A stretch of 64,000 nucleotides of DNA from an uncultured Sphingomonadales bacterium (GCA_937898525.1 CALCBC010000066.1:1-64000), one strand, 5' to 3'. Positions 42,648 through 51,579 are shown, counted from the stretch's first letter. Program-made: numbers and translations. The notes: generated by a model from the letters alone, not told the origin.

Positions 42648-44209
42648 CCCTGCGTCCCGAGCTCGCCGAGGCGCGGATCATGGCGGTCTGGTTGCCGCGG
42701 CTGGCGATCGATCGCTGGCGGCGCCTGCAAGGCTGCGCGAAGGGCGAGGGCGCCGATGCCGTGCCGCTCGCGCTGATCGCCGAGACTGCGCACGGACCGC
42801 GGATCGAGGCCGCGAACGACGCCGGCCTCGAGGCCGGGGCGCGGCCCGGCATGCGGCTGGCCGATGCGCGCACGCTGTGCCCCGCTCTGAGGGTTGCGCC
42901 GGCTGATCCCGAAGGCGACCGGACGCTGCTCGGGCGACTGGCGGTGTGGGCGCAGCGCTGGGGGCCGTGGGCGGCAGTGGACCCGCCCGACGGGTTGCTG
43001 GTCGACGTCAGGGCGGTTGCGCACCTGTTCGGCGGCGAACCGGAGCTGCTGGCCGATGCCGAGACCAGCTTCACCGCGCAGGGCTTCACCGCGCGGCTGG
43101 CGATTGCGCCAACCGCGGGGGCTGCCTGGGCACTCGCGCATCACGGGCCCGAACGGGCGATTCTCGAGCCCGGCGGGGACGTGCTGGCCCGGCTCGCCAG
43201 GCTCCCGGTAGCAGCCCTGCGGCTCGATCCCGAGGTGCTGCTGGTGCTGCGCCGGCTTGGGCTCAGGCGGATCGGCGATCTCGCCGGGATCGACCGCGAC
43301 GCGCTCAAGCGCCGCTTCCGCGATCGCGTGGCGGAAGCCAACCCGCTGCTGCGGCTCGACCAGTTGCTCGGCCGCACGCCCGAGCCGCTGCTGCCGGTGG
43401 TGGCGGTGCCGCCGGCGCTGGTTCAGCGTCGGCTGCTCGAGCCAATCCGCCATCGCGAGCCGCTCGACCGTGTCGTGGCTGATCTCGCGATAGACATGGC
43501 TCGCGAGCTGGAACGGCGCAGGGAGGGAGCGCGCCGGCTCGAGCTCGGCCTGTGGCGCGTCGATGGGGAGACGGCGTTCCGCACCCTCGAGCTTGCCGCT
43601 GCGACCCGCGAACCGGGGCACGTCGCCCGGCTGTTCGCGGCCAAGCTCGACGATCTCGAGGCGGGCTTCGGCATCGAGCTGGTGCGCCTGCGCGCCGCCT
43701 GGACCGAGCCGCTCGCGGCTGACCAGGCCGATCTTGCGGCTGCGGAGGCGCCCGGCACCTCGCTCGCCGTCTGCCTCGACCGTCTTGCCGCGCGCCTCGG
43801 ACCCGACGCGGTGCGCAGGCCGGTTCCCCGCGCCAGCCACCTGCCCGAACGGGCCCAGCGCTGGCAGCGCGCGCTCGAGCCTGAGCCGGCCTCGCAGGAG
43901 GTGCTGGAGTTCCATGCCCGGCCGCTCAAGCTGCTCGATCGCGCAGAGCCGATCGCCGTGCTCTACGCCACGCCCGATGGCTATCCGCGGCAGTTCCGCT
44001 GGCGCGGCGGCCTCCACGAAGTCGTTCGCGTCGAGGGGCCCGAGCGGATCGCTCCCGAATGGTGGCGGGAAAGGGGCAGTACGCGGCTGCGCGACTACTA
44101 CCGGATCGAGGATCGCGAAGGCCGTCGCTACTGGATCTACCGCGCCGGCCTGATCGGCGACGGCCGCGGCGGGATCCCCGACTGGTTCCTGCAGGGATTG
44201 TGCGGCTGA
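42644..44209 (+). CDS. imuB: ImuB, Y-family polymerase-like mutasome hub
   Basis: A 521-residue catalytically silent Y-family relative that bridges DnaE2 and the beta clamp. The N-terminus MAVWLPRLAIDRWRR replaces the metal-binding aspartates of true Y polymerases; the palm/finger region has LEAGARPGMRLADARTLCP and AVDPPDGLLVDV, the helix-hairpin LRRLGLRRIGDLAGIDRDAL follows, and the C-terminus has the ImuB-specific RDYYRIEDREGRRYWIYR and GGIPDWFLQGLCG. GTG 42644 overlaps the imuA stop; ATG 42680 is a shorter option. dnaE2, usually next, is absent: the convergent moaB begins 5 bp on. Confidence 0.92.
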   Translation: MTLRPELAEARIMAVWLPRLAIDRWRRLQGCAKGEGADAVPLALIAETAHGPRIEAANDAGLEAGARPGMRLADARTLCPALRVAPADPEGDRTLLGRLAVWAQRWGPWAAVDPPDGLLVDVRAVAHLFGGEPELLADAETSFTAQGFTARLAIAPTAGAAWALAHHGPERAILEPGGDVLARLARLPVAALRLDPEVLLVLRRLGLRRIGDLAGIDRDALKRRFRDRVAEANPLLRLDQLLGRTPEPLLPVVAVPPALVQRRLLEPIRHREPLDRVVADLAIDMARELERRREGARRLELGLWRVDGETAFRTLELAAATREPGHVARLFAAKLDDLEAGFGIELVRLRAAWTEPLAADQADLAAAEAPGTSLAVCLDRLAARLGPDAVRRPVPRASHLPERAQRWQRALEPEPASQEVLEFHARPLKLLDRAEPIAVLYATPDGYPRQFRWRGGLHEVVRVEGPERIAPEWWRERGSTRLRDYYRIEDREGRRYWIYRAGLIGDGRGGIPDWFLQGLCG

Positions 44210-44213
44210 GCCG

Positions 44214-44741
44214 CTACCGTTCGCGCAGCCGCGGCATCAGCTCGACGAAGTTGCAGGGCCGGTTGCGGCTGTCGAGCTGCTCGGCGAGAATCCGGTCCCA
44301 GCCGTCCTTCACCGCGCCATTCGAGCCCGGCAGCGCGAAGATGTAAGTCCCCCGCGCAACCACCGCGCAGGCGCGGGACTGGACGGTGCTGGTGCCGATG
44401 GTCTGGTAGCTGATCCAGCGGAACAGCTCGCCGAAACCCTCGATGTCCTTGTCCTTGACCCGGTCGAGCGCTTCCGGCGTCACGTCGCGGCCGGTGAGCC
44501 CGGTGCCGCCGGTCGAGATCACCGCGTCGATCGCCGGATCGTCGATCCAGTTGTTGAGCCGCCGCGTGATCGCTTCGACGTCGTCCTTTTCGATCGCCCG
44601 GGCCGCGAGACGGTGCCCGGCGGCCGTGATGCGCTCGGCGAGAATGTCGCCCGAGGTATCCTCGTCCGGGCCGCGCGTGTCGGATACCGTGAGGAGGGCG
44701 ATCGCGATCGGCTTGAACTCGCGGCTTTCGTCGATCGCCAT
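44214..44741 (-). CDS. moaB: molybdenum cofactor biosynthesis protein B
   Basis: A 175-residue MoaB/Mog fold protein binding molybdopterin for adenylylation. IALLTVSDTRGPDEDTSGDI, ISTGGTGLTGRDVTPEAL (the pterin-binding GGTG motif) and YIFALPGSNGAVKDGWDRIL are diagnostic. Its ATG overlaps the stop of the lytic transglycosylase upstream (TGATG). Confidence 0.95.
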   Translation of the reverse strand: MAIDESREFKPIAIALLTVSDTRGPDEDTSGDILAERITAAGHRLAARAIEKDDVEAITRRLNNWIDDPAIDAVISTGGTGLTGRDVTPEALDRVKDKDIEGFGELFRWISYQTIGTSTVQSRACAVVARGTYIFALPGSNGAVKDGWDRILAEQLDSRNRPCNFVELMPRLRER

Positions 44742-46495
44742 CAGTCCGCCTCGGCCGAGAGATAGACGCGCCCGCTGCCGGCTTCGTCAGCGGAGGGAAA
44801 GGCCGGCCAGGCGTTCTGGGCCAGCGCCGTCCGGCTTGGCGAGGCAGCACGCGCCTGCCGCTCGTACATCCAGTAATTGCGCATCACGATCGCCACGTAG
44901 CCGCGCGTTTCCCAATAGGGAATCGATTCCATCCACAGCAGCGGGTCGCCCTGGTCGTTGATCTCGTAGTTCCAGCGCGTGACGGGGGTCAGCCCGGCGT
45001 TGTAGGCGGCCATGATCTTGGGAAGAGCACCGCCTGTCGCGGGGCTGTCGCGCAACATCTCGAGATTCTGCTGGCCGAACGCGAGGTTCACCGCCGGGTC
45101 GAAGATGTCGACCTGGCTCGCGCTCATGCCGAGCCGCGGCGCGTGCTCGCGCACGGTGATCGGGGTGATCTGCATGAGCCCCTGTGCCCGTGCCGGGCTG
45201 ACCGCCTCGGCGCGGAAGTTCGATTCCTGCAGTGCGTGGGCGAAGGCGAGCGCGGGATCGACGCGCCAGCCGTTGACCGGAGTCCACTTGGGAGCCGGGT
45301 ATTGCGAGGCCGGGTCGGCCCTCCCGCCGCTCGGCGCGTTGTGAGCCATGTAAAGCTGGGTCGACGGCAGCCCGAGATCACGCGCAAGTCGCGAAAGCGC
45401 GTCGTAGTCGCCCGGATCGCCGATCCGTGCCTGGTGCAGCAGGACTTCGCTCGACAGCTTGTCGCGGCCGATCTCGGCCAGTGCGATCGCGACGCGGACG
45501 TTGTTGTGGCCGCCGATGCGGCGCCAGTCCTCGCGAGAGAAGTCGGCATTGGCCACGCGCGGGGGCAGGGCAACTCCGAGCTGCTCGGCGGCGAGCATTC
45601 CGTAGAGCGTGTCGTCCGCCTGCGCTGCCGCGCGCAGGAATGCGGTGCTGCGCTGCGGATCGCGGCAGCGCAGCGCGGCGCGGCTCGCCCAGTACTGCGC
45701 CGCCGAGCGCAGCTCGGGGTTGGCCGCGCCGTAGGCCGCGCGCTCGAACGCCTGCCCGGCCTGGTTGCAATCGCCGAGGCGCCAGGCGGCGAGCCCCATC
45801 GCCCAGTCACCCTCGGCCACCCACGGCCCGCTCCCGGCGGAAACGGTCGCCGCCATCACCAGCGCCTGGGCGTCCATGTTCTCGATGTAATAGCTCCACG
45901 CGACGCGCTGGCGCCATTCGGCGCGCGCCTCGGGGCTCAGTGCAGCGTCGATCCCGTCAAGCAGCACACGCGCGCCGTCGGGGTCGTCGGCGTCGATTCG
46001 TTCGAGGATCGCCTGACGCACCGTGGCCGGCATCGTGCCGTCGTCGATCGAGCGCGGGCGAGCCCGCTTGGGGATGCTGCCGGTCGAATAGAATTCGCGC
46101 GCATAGGGCAGGTCGGGCGCCTGCGTCGCCCCGCGGCTCAGCGCGAGGCGGGCGAGCCGCTGGGCCTGCGGCAGCTCGCGCCCGGTCGCCATCCAGGCTT
46201 CGATCTGCGGCAGCTCGACTCTCGGCGAGCCGGCCGCGAGATAGAGTTCGGCGCGGGCCACCGGATGCAGCAGCCCATCGCCGCGCTGCGCCAGCAGCGA
46301 AGCGGCCCCGTCCCAGTCCTTCCGGTCGATCGCCGCGAACACGGCGGCGTAGTATTCGCGATCCTGCTGCGAAAGCTGCTGCGGTGCTTCGTTGCGCGCC
46401 GTCCGGGCGACGAAGTATTCGCGCGCGGTCTGCGCTGCTGACGGGGTGGCGGTGAGGACGGCGAGCGTCGCCAGCGACGCGAGAACAGCTTTCAT
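44741..46495 (-). CDS. slt: soluble lytic murein transglycosylase
   Basis: A 584-residue periplasmic peptidoglycan-cleaving enzyme with a signal peptide (MKAVLASLATLAVLTATPSAAQ), a long superhelical TPR-like domain, and a C-terminal goose-lysozyme-like SLT domain: HALQESNFRAEAVSPARAQG with catalytic Glu424, LMQITP, and AAYNAGLTPVTRW. It makes anhydromuropeptides during wall turnover. The ATG 46495 overlaps the UDG-like stop (ATGA), favouring it over ATG 46516. Translation is coupled to both neighbours. Confidence 0.94.
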   Translation of the reverse strand: MKAVLASLATLAVLTATPSAAQTAREYFVARTARNEAPQQLSQQDREYYAAVFAAIDRKDWDGAASLLAQRGDGLLHPVARAELYLAAGSPRVELPQIEAWMATGRELPQAQRLARLALSRGATQAPDLPYAREFYSTGSIPKRARPRSIDDGTMPATVRQAILERIDADDPDGARVLLDGIDAALSPEARAEWRQRVAWSYYIENMDAQALVMAATVSAGSGPWVAEGDWAMGLAAWRLGDCNQAGQAFERAAYGAANPELRSAAQYWASRAALRCRDPQRSTAFLRAAAQADDTLYGMLAAEQLGVALPPRVANADFSREDWRRIGGHNNVRVAIALAEIGRDKLSSEVLLHQARIGDPGDYDALSRLARDLGLPSTQLYMAHNAPSGGRADPASQYPAPKWTPVNGWRVDPALAFAHALQESNFRAEAVSPARAQGLMQITPITVREHAPRLGMSASQVDIFDPAVNLAFGQQNLEMLRDSPATGGALPKIMAAYNAGLTPVTRWNYEINDQGDPLLWMESIPYWETRGYVAIVMRNYWMYERQARAASPSRTALAQNAWPAFPSADEAGSGRVYLSAEAD

Positions 46496-47247
46496 GCGCT
46501 TTCGTCGTTCGTCCATTCCAGCCACCGTCGCCACAGAGCAGCGCGGTCCCGAGAGCTCTTGAGCAGGGCCTCCGCCGCATAAGTCCACAGCAGCGGCACT
46601 GGGCGGCCTTGAATCGCCAATTCGCTAACGGCGGGAGCGAGTTGCGCCGGACTGTGCCCCAGCAGCGGCAGGATGCCGCGACCGAACACGATCAGGCGCC
46701 GCGGTTGCACGAGCGCGAGCAGGTGCTGCAGCACGTCACCGTATCCCCTGGCCGACAGCCCTTCCCAGTCGGGCAGCGGAGTGTGCCGGGGAAGCGCCGA
46801 GGCGAGCGCGATCGCACCTCGTGTAATGCCTGCGGCCTGCACGAACCCGTTCAGAAGCCGCCCTTGGGGGCCCTCCAGAAGGCTGTCGCGATCGTCGGCT
46901 TCGGGCATCGTCACCAGCAGCATGAGTTCCGCTTCGGGCTCGCCGCGCGGCGCGATTCGCGGATAGAGGCCACCCTCGTCGAGGCTAGGCTCGGTGAGCC
47001 ACCATTCCCGGAAGGCAGCGAGATCGCCGGGCCAGGTCGATCGGTCTCCGCCGATGGGCGGCCGCTCGGGCGGTCGGGGCGTTGCCGGCGGCGCCGCGAC
47101 GGGCGCGGTCGGCTCCGGCGACGGTGCTTCGTCCGCCAGCCAGGGAGTCGGCTCGTCGCGATAGGCGTAGTCGACGCCTGCCTCGCGCCACCACTCCTGC
47201 GCGGCAGCCAGGCTCTCGGCGAGCGTCGGGGCGGGGCGGGGGTTCAT
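46492..47247 (-). CDS. degenerate uracil-DNA glycosylase-like protein
   Basis: A 251-residue protein with a proline/alanine-rich N-terminal third (EAPSPEPTAPVAAPPATPRPP) and a UDG-superfamily-like C-terminal half: ELMLLVTMPEADDRDSLLEGPQGRLL occupies the GExPG loop position, LVQPRRLIVFGRGILPLLGH matches the central strand, and the C-terminal HPS-type motif is replaced by LLWTYAAEAL. The family-4 iron-sulfur cysteines and the catalytic Glu/Asp loop are missing. It is therefore probably not an active glycosylase. No strong ribosome site precedes ATG 47247. It leads the leftward slt-moaB operon. Confidence 0.65.
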   Translation of the reverse strand: MNPRPAPTLAESLAAAQEWWREAGVDYAYRDEPTPWLADEAPSPEPTAPVAAPPATPRPPERPPIGGDRSTWPGDLAAFREWWLTEPSLDEGGLYPRIAPRGEPEAELMLLVTMPEADDRDSLLEGPQGRLLNGFVQAAGITRGAIALASALPRHTPLPDWEGLSARGYGDVLQHLLALVQPRRLIVFGRGILPLLGHSPAQLAPAVSELAIQGRPVPLLWTYAAEALLKSSRDRAALWRRWLEWTNDESA

Positions 47248-47326
47248 GCGTGGGAGCAGGTCTTGACCTCTCGCCGGGCAGCGATCAAGCCCGCGCGATG
47301 CACGCGCCCCCGCGAGGATCTCGGCC

Positions 47327-48970
47327 ATGAGCGAACGCGAATCGATGCCGGTCGACGTCGTGATCGTCGGCGCGGGCCCGGCCGGGCTCGCCGCGGCGGT
47401 CCGTCTCAAGCAGCTCGATCCCGCGCTGGAGGTCGTCGTGCTCGAGAAGGGCTCGGAGGTCGGCGCGCATATCCTCTCGGGCGCGGTGATCGACCCGCGC
47501 GCGCTCGACGAGCTGCTGCCCGACTGGCGCGAGGAATGCCCGCTCGCCGAAGTCCCGGTGACGGAGAACCACCACTGGGTGCTGACCCGCTCGGGCAAGT
47601 GGGAGATGCCCGAACTGCTGCTGCCGCCGCTGATGTCCAATCGCGGCTGCTTCACCGGATCGCTCGGCAACCTGTGCCGCTGGCTTGCGGAGCGCGCCGA
47701 AGCGCTCGGCGTGCAGGTGTTTCCGGGCTTCCCGGCGAGCGAGGTGCTGTTCGACGGCGAGGGTGCGGTGATCGGCGTCGCCACGCAGGACATGGGCGTC
47801 GCCGCCGACGGCTCGCACAAGCCCGACTACCAGCCCGGCATCGAGCTCCATGCCAGGTACGCGCTGTTCGCGGAGGGCGCGCGCGGGCACCTGACCAAAC
47901 GGCTCAAGGCCCGTTTCGGGCTCGATGCCGACTGCCAGCCCCAGGTCTACGGCCTGGGAATCAAGGAACTGTGGGACGTTGACCCCGCCAGACACGAGCC
48001 TGGAAAGGTGATCCACACCCAGGGCTGGCCGCTCGCCGAGCGCGACGCGTGGGGCGGAGGGTTCCTCTACCACCAGGCGAACGGCCAGGTCGCGCTCGGC
48101 TTCGTGACCGGGCTCGACTACGCCAACCCGTGGATCAGTCCGTTCGAGGAATTCCAGCGCTGGAAGCGCCATCCGGCGATTCGCGAGGTGCTCGAGGGTG
48201 GCCGCCGCGTCGCCTACGGAGCGCGGGCGATCAACGAGGGCGGCTGGCAAAGCGTGCCCCGGCTGGCCTTTCCGGGCGGCGCGCTGATCGGCTGCGCCGC
48301 GGGGTTCGTCAACGTACCTCGGATCAAGGGCAGCCACACCGCGATGAAGAGCGGCATGCTTGCCGCGGAGGCCGTCGCCGCCGCGATCGCCGCCGGACGC
48401 GCGAACGACGAGCTGGCCGAATACGATGCTGCCGTTCGGACGAGCTGGATCGCCGACGAACTGAAGCTGGTCCGCAATGCGCAGCCACTGGTCGCCCGGT
48501 TCGGCGGTGCGCTCGGCACGTTGCTGGCCGGCATCGACATGTGGCTGCGCACGCTCAAGGTGCGGCTGCCGGTCACGCTCGGCCATCATACCGACGCCGA
48601 ATCGACGCGGCGGGCGGACCTCTACGAGCCGATCGTGTACCCGAAGCCTGACGGGCTGGTCAGCTTCGACCGGCTTTCGTCGGTCTTCCTCTCGGGCACC
48701 AATCACGAAGAGGACCAGCCGTGCCACCTGCAGCTCAAGGACCCGGCGGTCCCGCTGAAGGTCAACTGGCCGCTCTACGCCGGGCCTGAGCGCCTCTATT
48801 GCCCGGCTGCGGTCTACGAGTGGGTCGGTGTCGAGGAGGGGAATCCGCGCCTGGTGATCAACGCGCAGAACTGCGTCCACTGCAAGACCTGCGACATCAA
48901 GGATCCGCCGCAGAACATCGAATGGGTGACGCCCGAGGGGGGCGGCGGACCGAACTATCCCAACATGTGA
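47327..48970 (+). CDS. electron transfer flavoprotein-ubiquinone oxidoreductase
   Basis: A 547-residue membrane-associated FAD and 4Fe-4S enzyme that passes electrons from ETF (fatty-acid and amino-acid dehydrogenases) to ubiquinone. FAD binding: VVIVGAGPAGLAAAVRLKQ. Quinone/membrane region: FPGFPASEVLFDGEGAV and the GGFLYHQANGQVALGFV segment; IKGSHTAMKSGMLAAEA follows. The cluster ligands lie in NAQNCVHCKTCDIKDPPQN near the C-terminus plus an upstream CPAAVYEW. GAGGA precedes ATG 47327. Divergent from the UDG-like gene across 79 bp. Confidence 0.95.
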   Translation: MSERESMPVDVVIVGAGPAGLAAAVRLKQLDPALEVVVLEKGSEVGAHILSGAVIDPRALDELLPDWREECPLAEVPVTENHHWVLTRSGKWEMPELLLPPLMSNRGCFTGSLGNLCRWLAERAEALGVQVFPGFPASEVLFDGEGAVIGVATQDMGVAADGSHKPDYQPGIELHARYALFAEGARGHLTKRLKARFGLDADCQPQVYGLGIKELWDVDPARHEPGKVIHTQGWPLAERDAWGGGFLYHQANGQVALGFVTGLDYANPWISPFEEFQRWKRHPAIREVLEGGRRVAYGARAINEGGWQSVPRLAFPGGALIGCAAGFVNVPRIKGSHTAMKSGMLAAEAVAAAIAAGRANDELAEYDAAVRTSWIADELKLVRNAQPLVARFGGALGTLLAGIDMWLRTLKVRLPVTLGHHTDAESTRRADLYEPIVYPKPDGLVSFDRLSSVFLSGTNHEEDQPCHLQLKDPAVPLKVNWPLYAGPERLYCPAAVYEWVGVEEGNPRLVINAQNCVHCKTCDIKDPPQNIEWVTPEGGGGPNYPNM

Positions 48971-48986
48971 ACGGGCCCGGCTGTCC

Positions 48987-49283
48987 CTAGGACGTGCCGA
49001 CGACGATCGAGACCGCGCCGTCCGGAGCGATCTCGACGCGGTAATTGGTCAGCCCGGCCTGCTGCGCGGCCTTGATCGCCCGCTCCGCGTCGCGTTGCCG
49101 CCAGTCCGACCTGCCGCGAGGCGGGTCCTCAACGGGCCGCAAGGCCTCCGCGTCGGGAATGATCGCAAAGCCCGAAAGCGGCGCTGCGGGCGCCTCGACC
49201 GTCCGGTCGCACAGGAACTGCGCACGAATCTGGATCGGGGATTTGCCCCCATCACGTCGTGAAGCACGGGTCGCGATGACCAA
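48987..49283 (-). CDS. short protein of unknown function (module copy 1)
   Basis: A 98-residue soluble protein, paralogue of 51136-51465. Conserved between them are ATRxSxR..G..PIxIxAQFL near the start, a central SGFAI, and the C-terminal AIxAAxxAxLTxYRVEIAPDG with SIVVG at the end. The middle is low in complexity. The start is TTG 49283 with GGGGG 7 bases upstream, the same layout as copy 2 (GTG). YRVEIAPDG-type C-termini occur in other short alphaproteobacterial proteins, some near phage genes, but I know no function. It is divergent from a TPR-sulfotransferase across 225 bp. Confidence 0.6.
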   Translation of the reverse strand: MVIATRASRRDGGKSPIQIRAQFLCDRTVEAPAAPLSGFAIIPDAEALRPVEDPPRGRSDWRQRDAERAIKAAQQAGLTNYRVEIAPDGAVSIVVGTS

Positions 49284-49398
49284 CCCATCCCCCTAGTTGG
49301 CCATAATCCGCTGGTTTAGCCGGCGCGATCAGGCTGCCTCTCCTGAAGCCGAGTATGAGCGCGTGGCGGCGGACCGCAAGCCGGAATCGTGCCTGTCC

Positions 49399-49449
49399 GC
49401 GACAATTTTCACGTCGGCGAGACAAATTGCTACACTTTGACCATTGCGG
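49399..49449 (+). promoter_or_regulatory. conserved promoter block, module copy 1
   Basis: A 51-bp block starting GCGACAATTT and containing GCTACACTTTG before TTGCGG recurs almost unchanged at 51580-51631 before the second sulfotransferase. TGCTACACT reads as an extended -10 (TACACT at 49431-49436). TTCACG lies 17 bp upstream as a possible -35 but is not conserved in copy 2. The block is AT-rich against its surroundings. The remaining parts of the 225-bp gap show nothing further I can name. Confidence 0.5.
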
Positions 49450-49508
49450 TCGCCCGCAGCATCCCCTCTCAGGGATGCCGGAACGGTAGGAAAATCACGG
49501 TTTTGCGA

Positions 49509-51008
49509 GTGTCCAGATCCTCAGGGACGGACGTCACGCCCGGCCCGGATCTGGCCGCGGCAGTGGCCCTGACAGACCGGCTCCAGCGTGCGCTGGGGCA
49601 GGGTGATCGTGCCAGCATTGTCGCCTGCCTGAGCGAGCTCGTCGAAATCCGCGCCCCCATGGGCCCGCAGTGGCAGCAGCTTGCCTGCATCGCCGCCGAT
49701 CACGGCGAGCTCGGACTGTCGCGCGATGCGATGGCCCTCTACGTCGAGGCGACCGGCAACGACCCGCGGGCCCGTTACCAGCAGGCGGCACTTCTCGCCC
49801 AGGGCGGGGCTCTCAGGCAGGCCTATGCCATTCTCCGGGATCTGCCCGAAGACGTCCCCGATCCCGCAGCCAACGCCTACAGTCGCGGTGCAGCGGCGCT
49901 GTTCCTCGGCGAGACGGACGAGGCGCGTGAACGGCTCGAGCGCGCAGCGCACCTGCGTCCCGATCTCGGGCACGCCTGGTTGCCGCTGTCGACACTGGTG
50001 GATTTCGCCCGCGAGCCGCGGATGATGGAGTGGATCGTCGAGGTCGGCCGGGCGATGGAAGCCGCGCCACCGGCCACGCGGGCGGTCTACTTCTACGCCC
50101 TGGGGAAGGCCTACGCCGACCTTGGCGAAACTGCGCAGGCCTTCGCGGCCTTCGCTCGAGGCGCCGAGATCAAGCGCGCCGAAGGCGGGTACGATGCCGC
50201 GCGCGACGCTGCCGATGCGGCCGAGGCCGTTCGCGGCTACGATGCTCGGGCCATAGAGTCCATTGCGCGTGCACAGACCGAGCCGACCGGCCGGACAATC
50301 TTCGTCACCGGCCTGCCGCGATCGGGCACGACGCTGGTCGAGCAGATCCTTACGAGTCATAGCGAGGTCAGCGACGGGGGCGAGATCAATCGGTTGCGCA
50401 TGCTCGCGCGCGAAATCGGCGGCACGTCGCGGCCGGCGCTGGCCAGATATCTCGAATCTCGCGGTCCCGACGAGGCGGCGCAGGTCTGGAACCACTGGCT
50501 CGCCGAGCGCTTCCCGGGAGGCGGCCGCATCGTCGACAAATCTACCGACACCAGCCGCTATCTCGGCCTCGCCGCTGCGCTGTTGCCCGAAGCGCCGATC
50601 GTCTGGCTCAAGCGCGATCCGCTCGACTGCGCGTGGTCCTGCTTCAGGACGCATTTCCTCGCCGGCGTATCGTGGAGTTACGACCTGGCCGACATCGCCC
50701 ATCACTTCAGGCTCGAGGACGAGCTGCTGGCCCGCTGGCAGGACATTCTCGGCGATCGCGTGCTGGTCGTACCTTACGAGGGCCTCGTCGCCGATTCGGC
50801 CGGCTGGATCCGCCGCATCCTCGCGCATTGCCAGCTGAGCGAAGAGCCGGAAGCGTTCTCGCCGCACGAGAACCGCCGCGCGGTGACCACGTCGAGCGTC
50901 ATGCAGGTCCGCCGGCCGATCAACCGCGCCGCGGTCGGCGCCGCCGAGCCGTATCGCGCGTTTCTCCAGCCCTTCGTCGACGCTTACGCCGACCTGGTGC
51001 AAGCATGA
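49509..51008 (+). CDS. TPR-sulfotransferase (module copy 1)
   Basis: A 499-residue protein: about 250 N-terminal residues of TPR-like helical hairpins (AALFLGETDEARERLERAAHLRP, ALGKAYADLGETAQAFAAFARG), then a sulfotransferase domain. FVTGLPRSGTTLVEQILTSH (from about residue 265) is the PAPS 5'-phosphosulfate loop, IVWLKRDPLDCAWSCF the 3'-phosphate region, and VPYEGLVAD a later core strand. It would transfer sulfate from PAPS to a protein or glycan. GTG 49509 (MSRSSGTDVTPG) is chosen because it aligns with TTG 51690 of copy 2; TTG 49503 is an option. No PAPS-making gene is nearby. There is no signal peptide, so it acts in the cytoplasm. Confidence 0.83.
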   Translation: MSRSSGTDVTPGPDLAAAVALTDRLQRALGQGDRASIVACLSELVEIRAPMGPQWQQLACIAADHGELGLSRDAMALYVEATGNDPRARYQQAALLAQGGALRQAYAILRDLPEDVPDPAANAYSRGAAALFLGETDEARERLERAAHLRPDLGHAWLPLSTLVDFAREPRMMEWIVEVGRAMEAAPPATRAVYFYALGKAYADLGETAQAFAAFARGAEIKRAEGGYDAARDAADAAEAVRGYDARAIESIARAQTEPTGRTIFVTGLPRSGTTLVEQILTSHSEVSDGGEINRLRMLAREIGGTSRPALARYLESRGPDEAAQVWNHWLAERFPGGGRIVDKSTDTSRYLGLAAALLPEAPIVWLKRDPLDCAWSCFRTHFLAGVSWSYDLADIAHHFRLEDELLARWQDILGDRVLVVPYEGLVADSAGWIRRILAHCQLSEEPEAFSPHENRRAVTTSSVMQVRRPINRAAVGAAEPYRAFLQPFVDAYADLVQA

Positions 51009-51135
51009 CATCGTTGGTGAGGAACAAGTCCGGCGATCGGTACTGACCCGCGCGGATCGCGGCAAACGGCGTTCCCCGACGAGTTTCAGGTCCATCCCCC
51101 CGACGGAGGAGGGCGTCTTCCGGCAAGGACGCGGG

Positions 51136-51465
51136 CTACAGATCCGTGTCGAAAGGCTCGCCTTCGCCACCGACCGGATAGCCGACCACGATCGAAATCG
51201 TCCCGTCGGGGGCGATCTCCACTCGGTAGGACGTGAGGCTGGCCTCCTTCGCTGCGCCGATGGCACGTGCGAGATCGTCGTCGCACCAGGTCCCCTTTCG
51301 CCCGCTGGCTGCGCCCGGCACCGGTATCACCGGCTCGGGAGCGATGGCGAAGCCCGACATCGGCCCTTCCGGCGTGAACGCTGGCTGGTCACGCAGGAAC
51401 TGCGCTTGAATGTGAATTGGGGTCGCGCCTTCCTTTCGCGCGGAGTCCCGGGTCGCCATGGGCAC
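51136..51465 (-). CDS. short protein of unknown function (module copy 2)
   Basis: A 109-residue paralogue of 48987-49283 with the conserved AQFLRD, MSGFAIAPE, ARAIGAAKEASLTSYRVEI and ISIVVG. It differs by a cysteine in the middle and an acidic C-terminal extension (GGEGEPFDTDL). GTG 51465 has GGGGG 7-8 bases upstream, as in copy 1; ATG 51459 is also possible. It is divergent from the second TPR-sulfotransferase and lies 127 bp behind the first one, convergent with it; I see no terminator in that gap. Confidence 0.6.
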   Translation of the reverse strand: MPMATRDSARKEGATPIHIQAQFLRDQPAFTPEGPMSGFAIAPEPVIPVPGAASGRKGTWCDDDLARAIGAAKEASLTSYRVEIAPDGTISIVVGYPVGGEGEPFDTDL

Positions 51466-51579
51466 CCAAATCCCCCTGTCGAACCCACCCCCGATGATTA
51501 TTCGGGTGGTGGGGCATCCTCTCCAGCGGACGATTATGCTTGCTTTGCTAACGACTTCAAGCAGGATTCTTCGCAGCCT

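Noticed and set aside
42185..44017. A 610-codon minus-strand open frame opposite imuAB
   Set aside because: No recognisable domain and full overlap with imuA/imuB, which have strong family matches, operon overlap and a LexA box.
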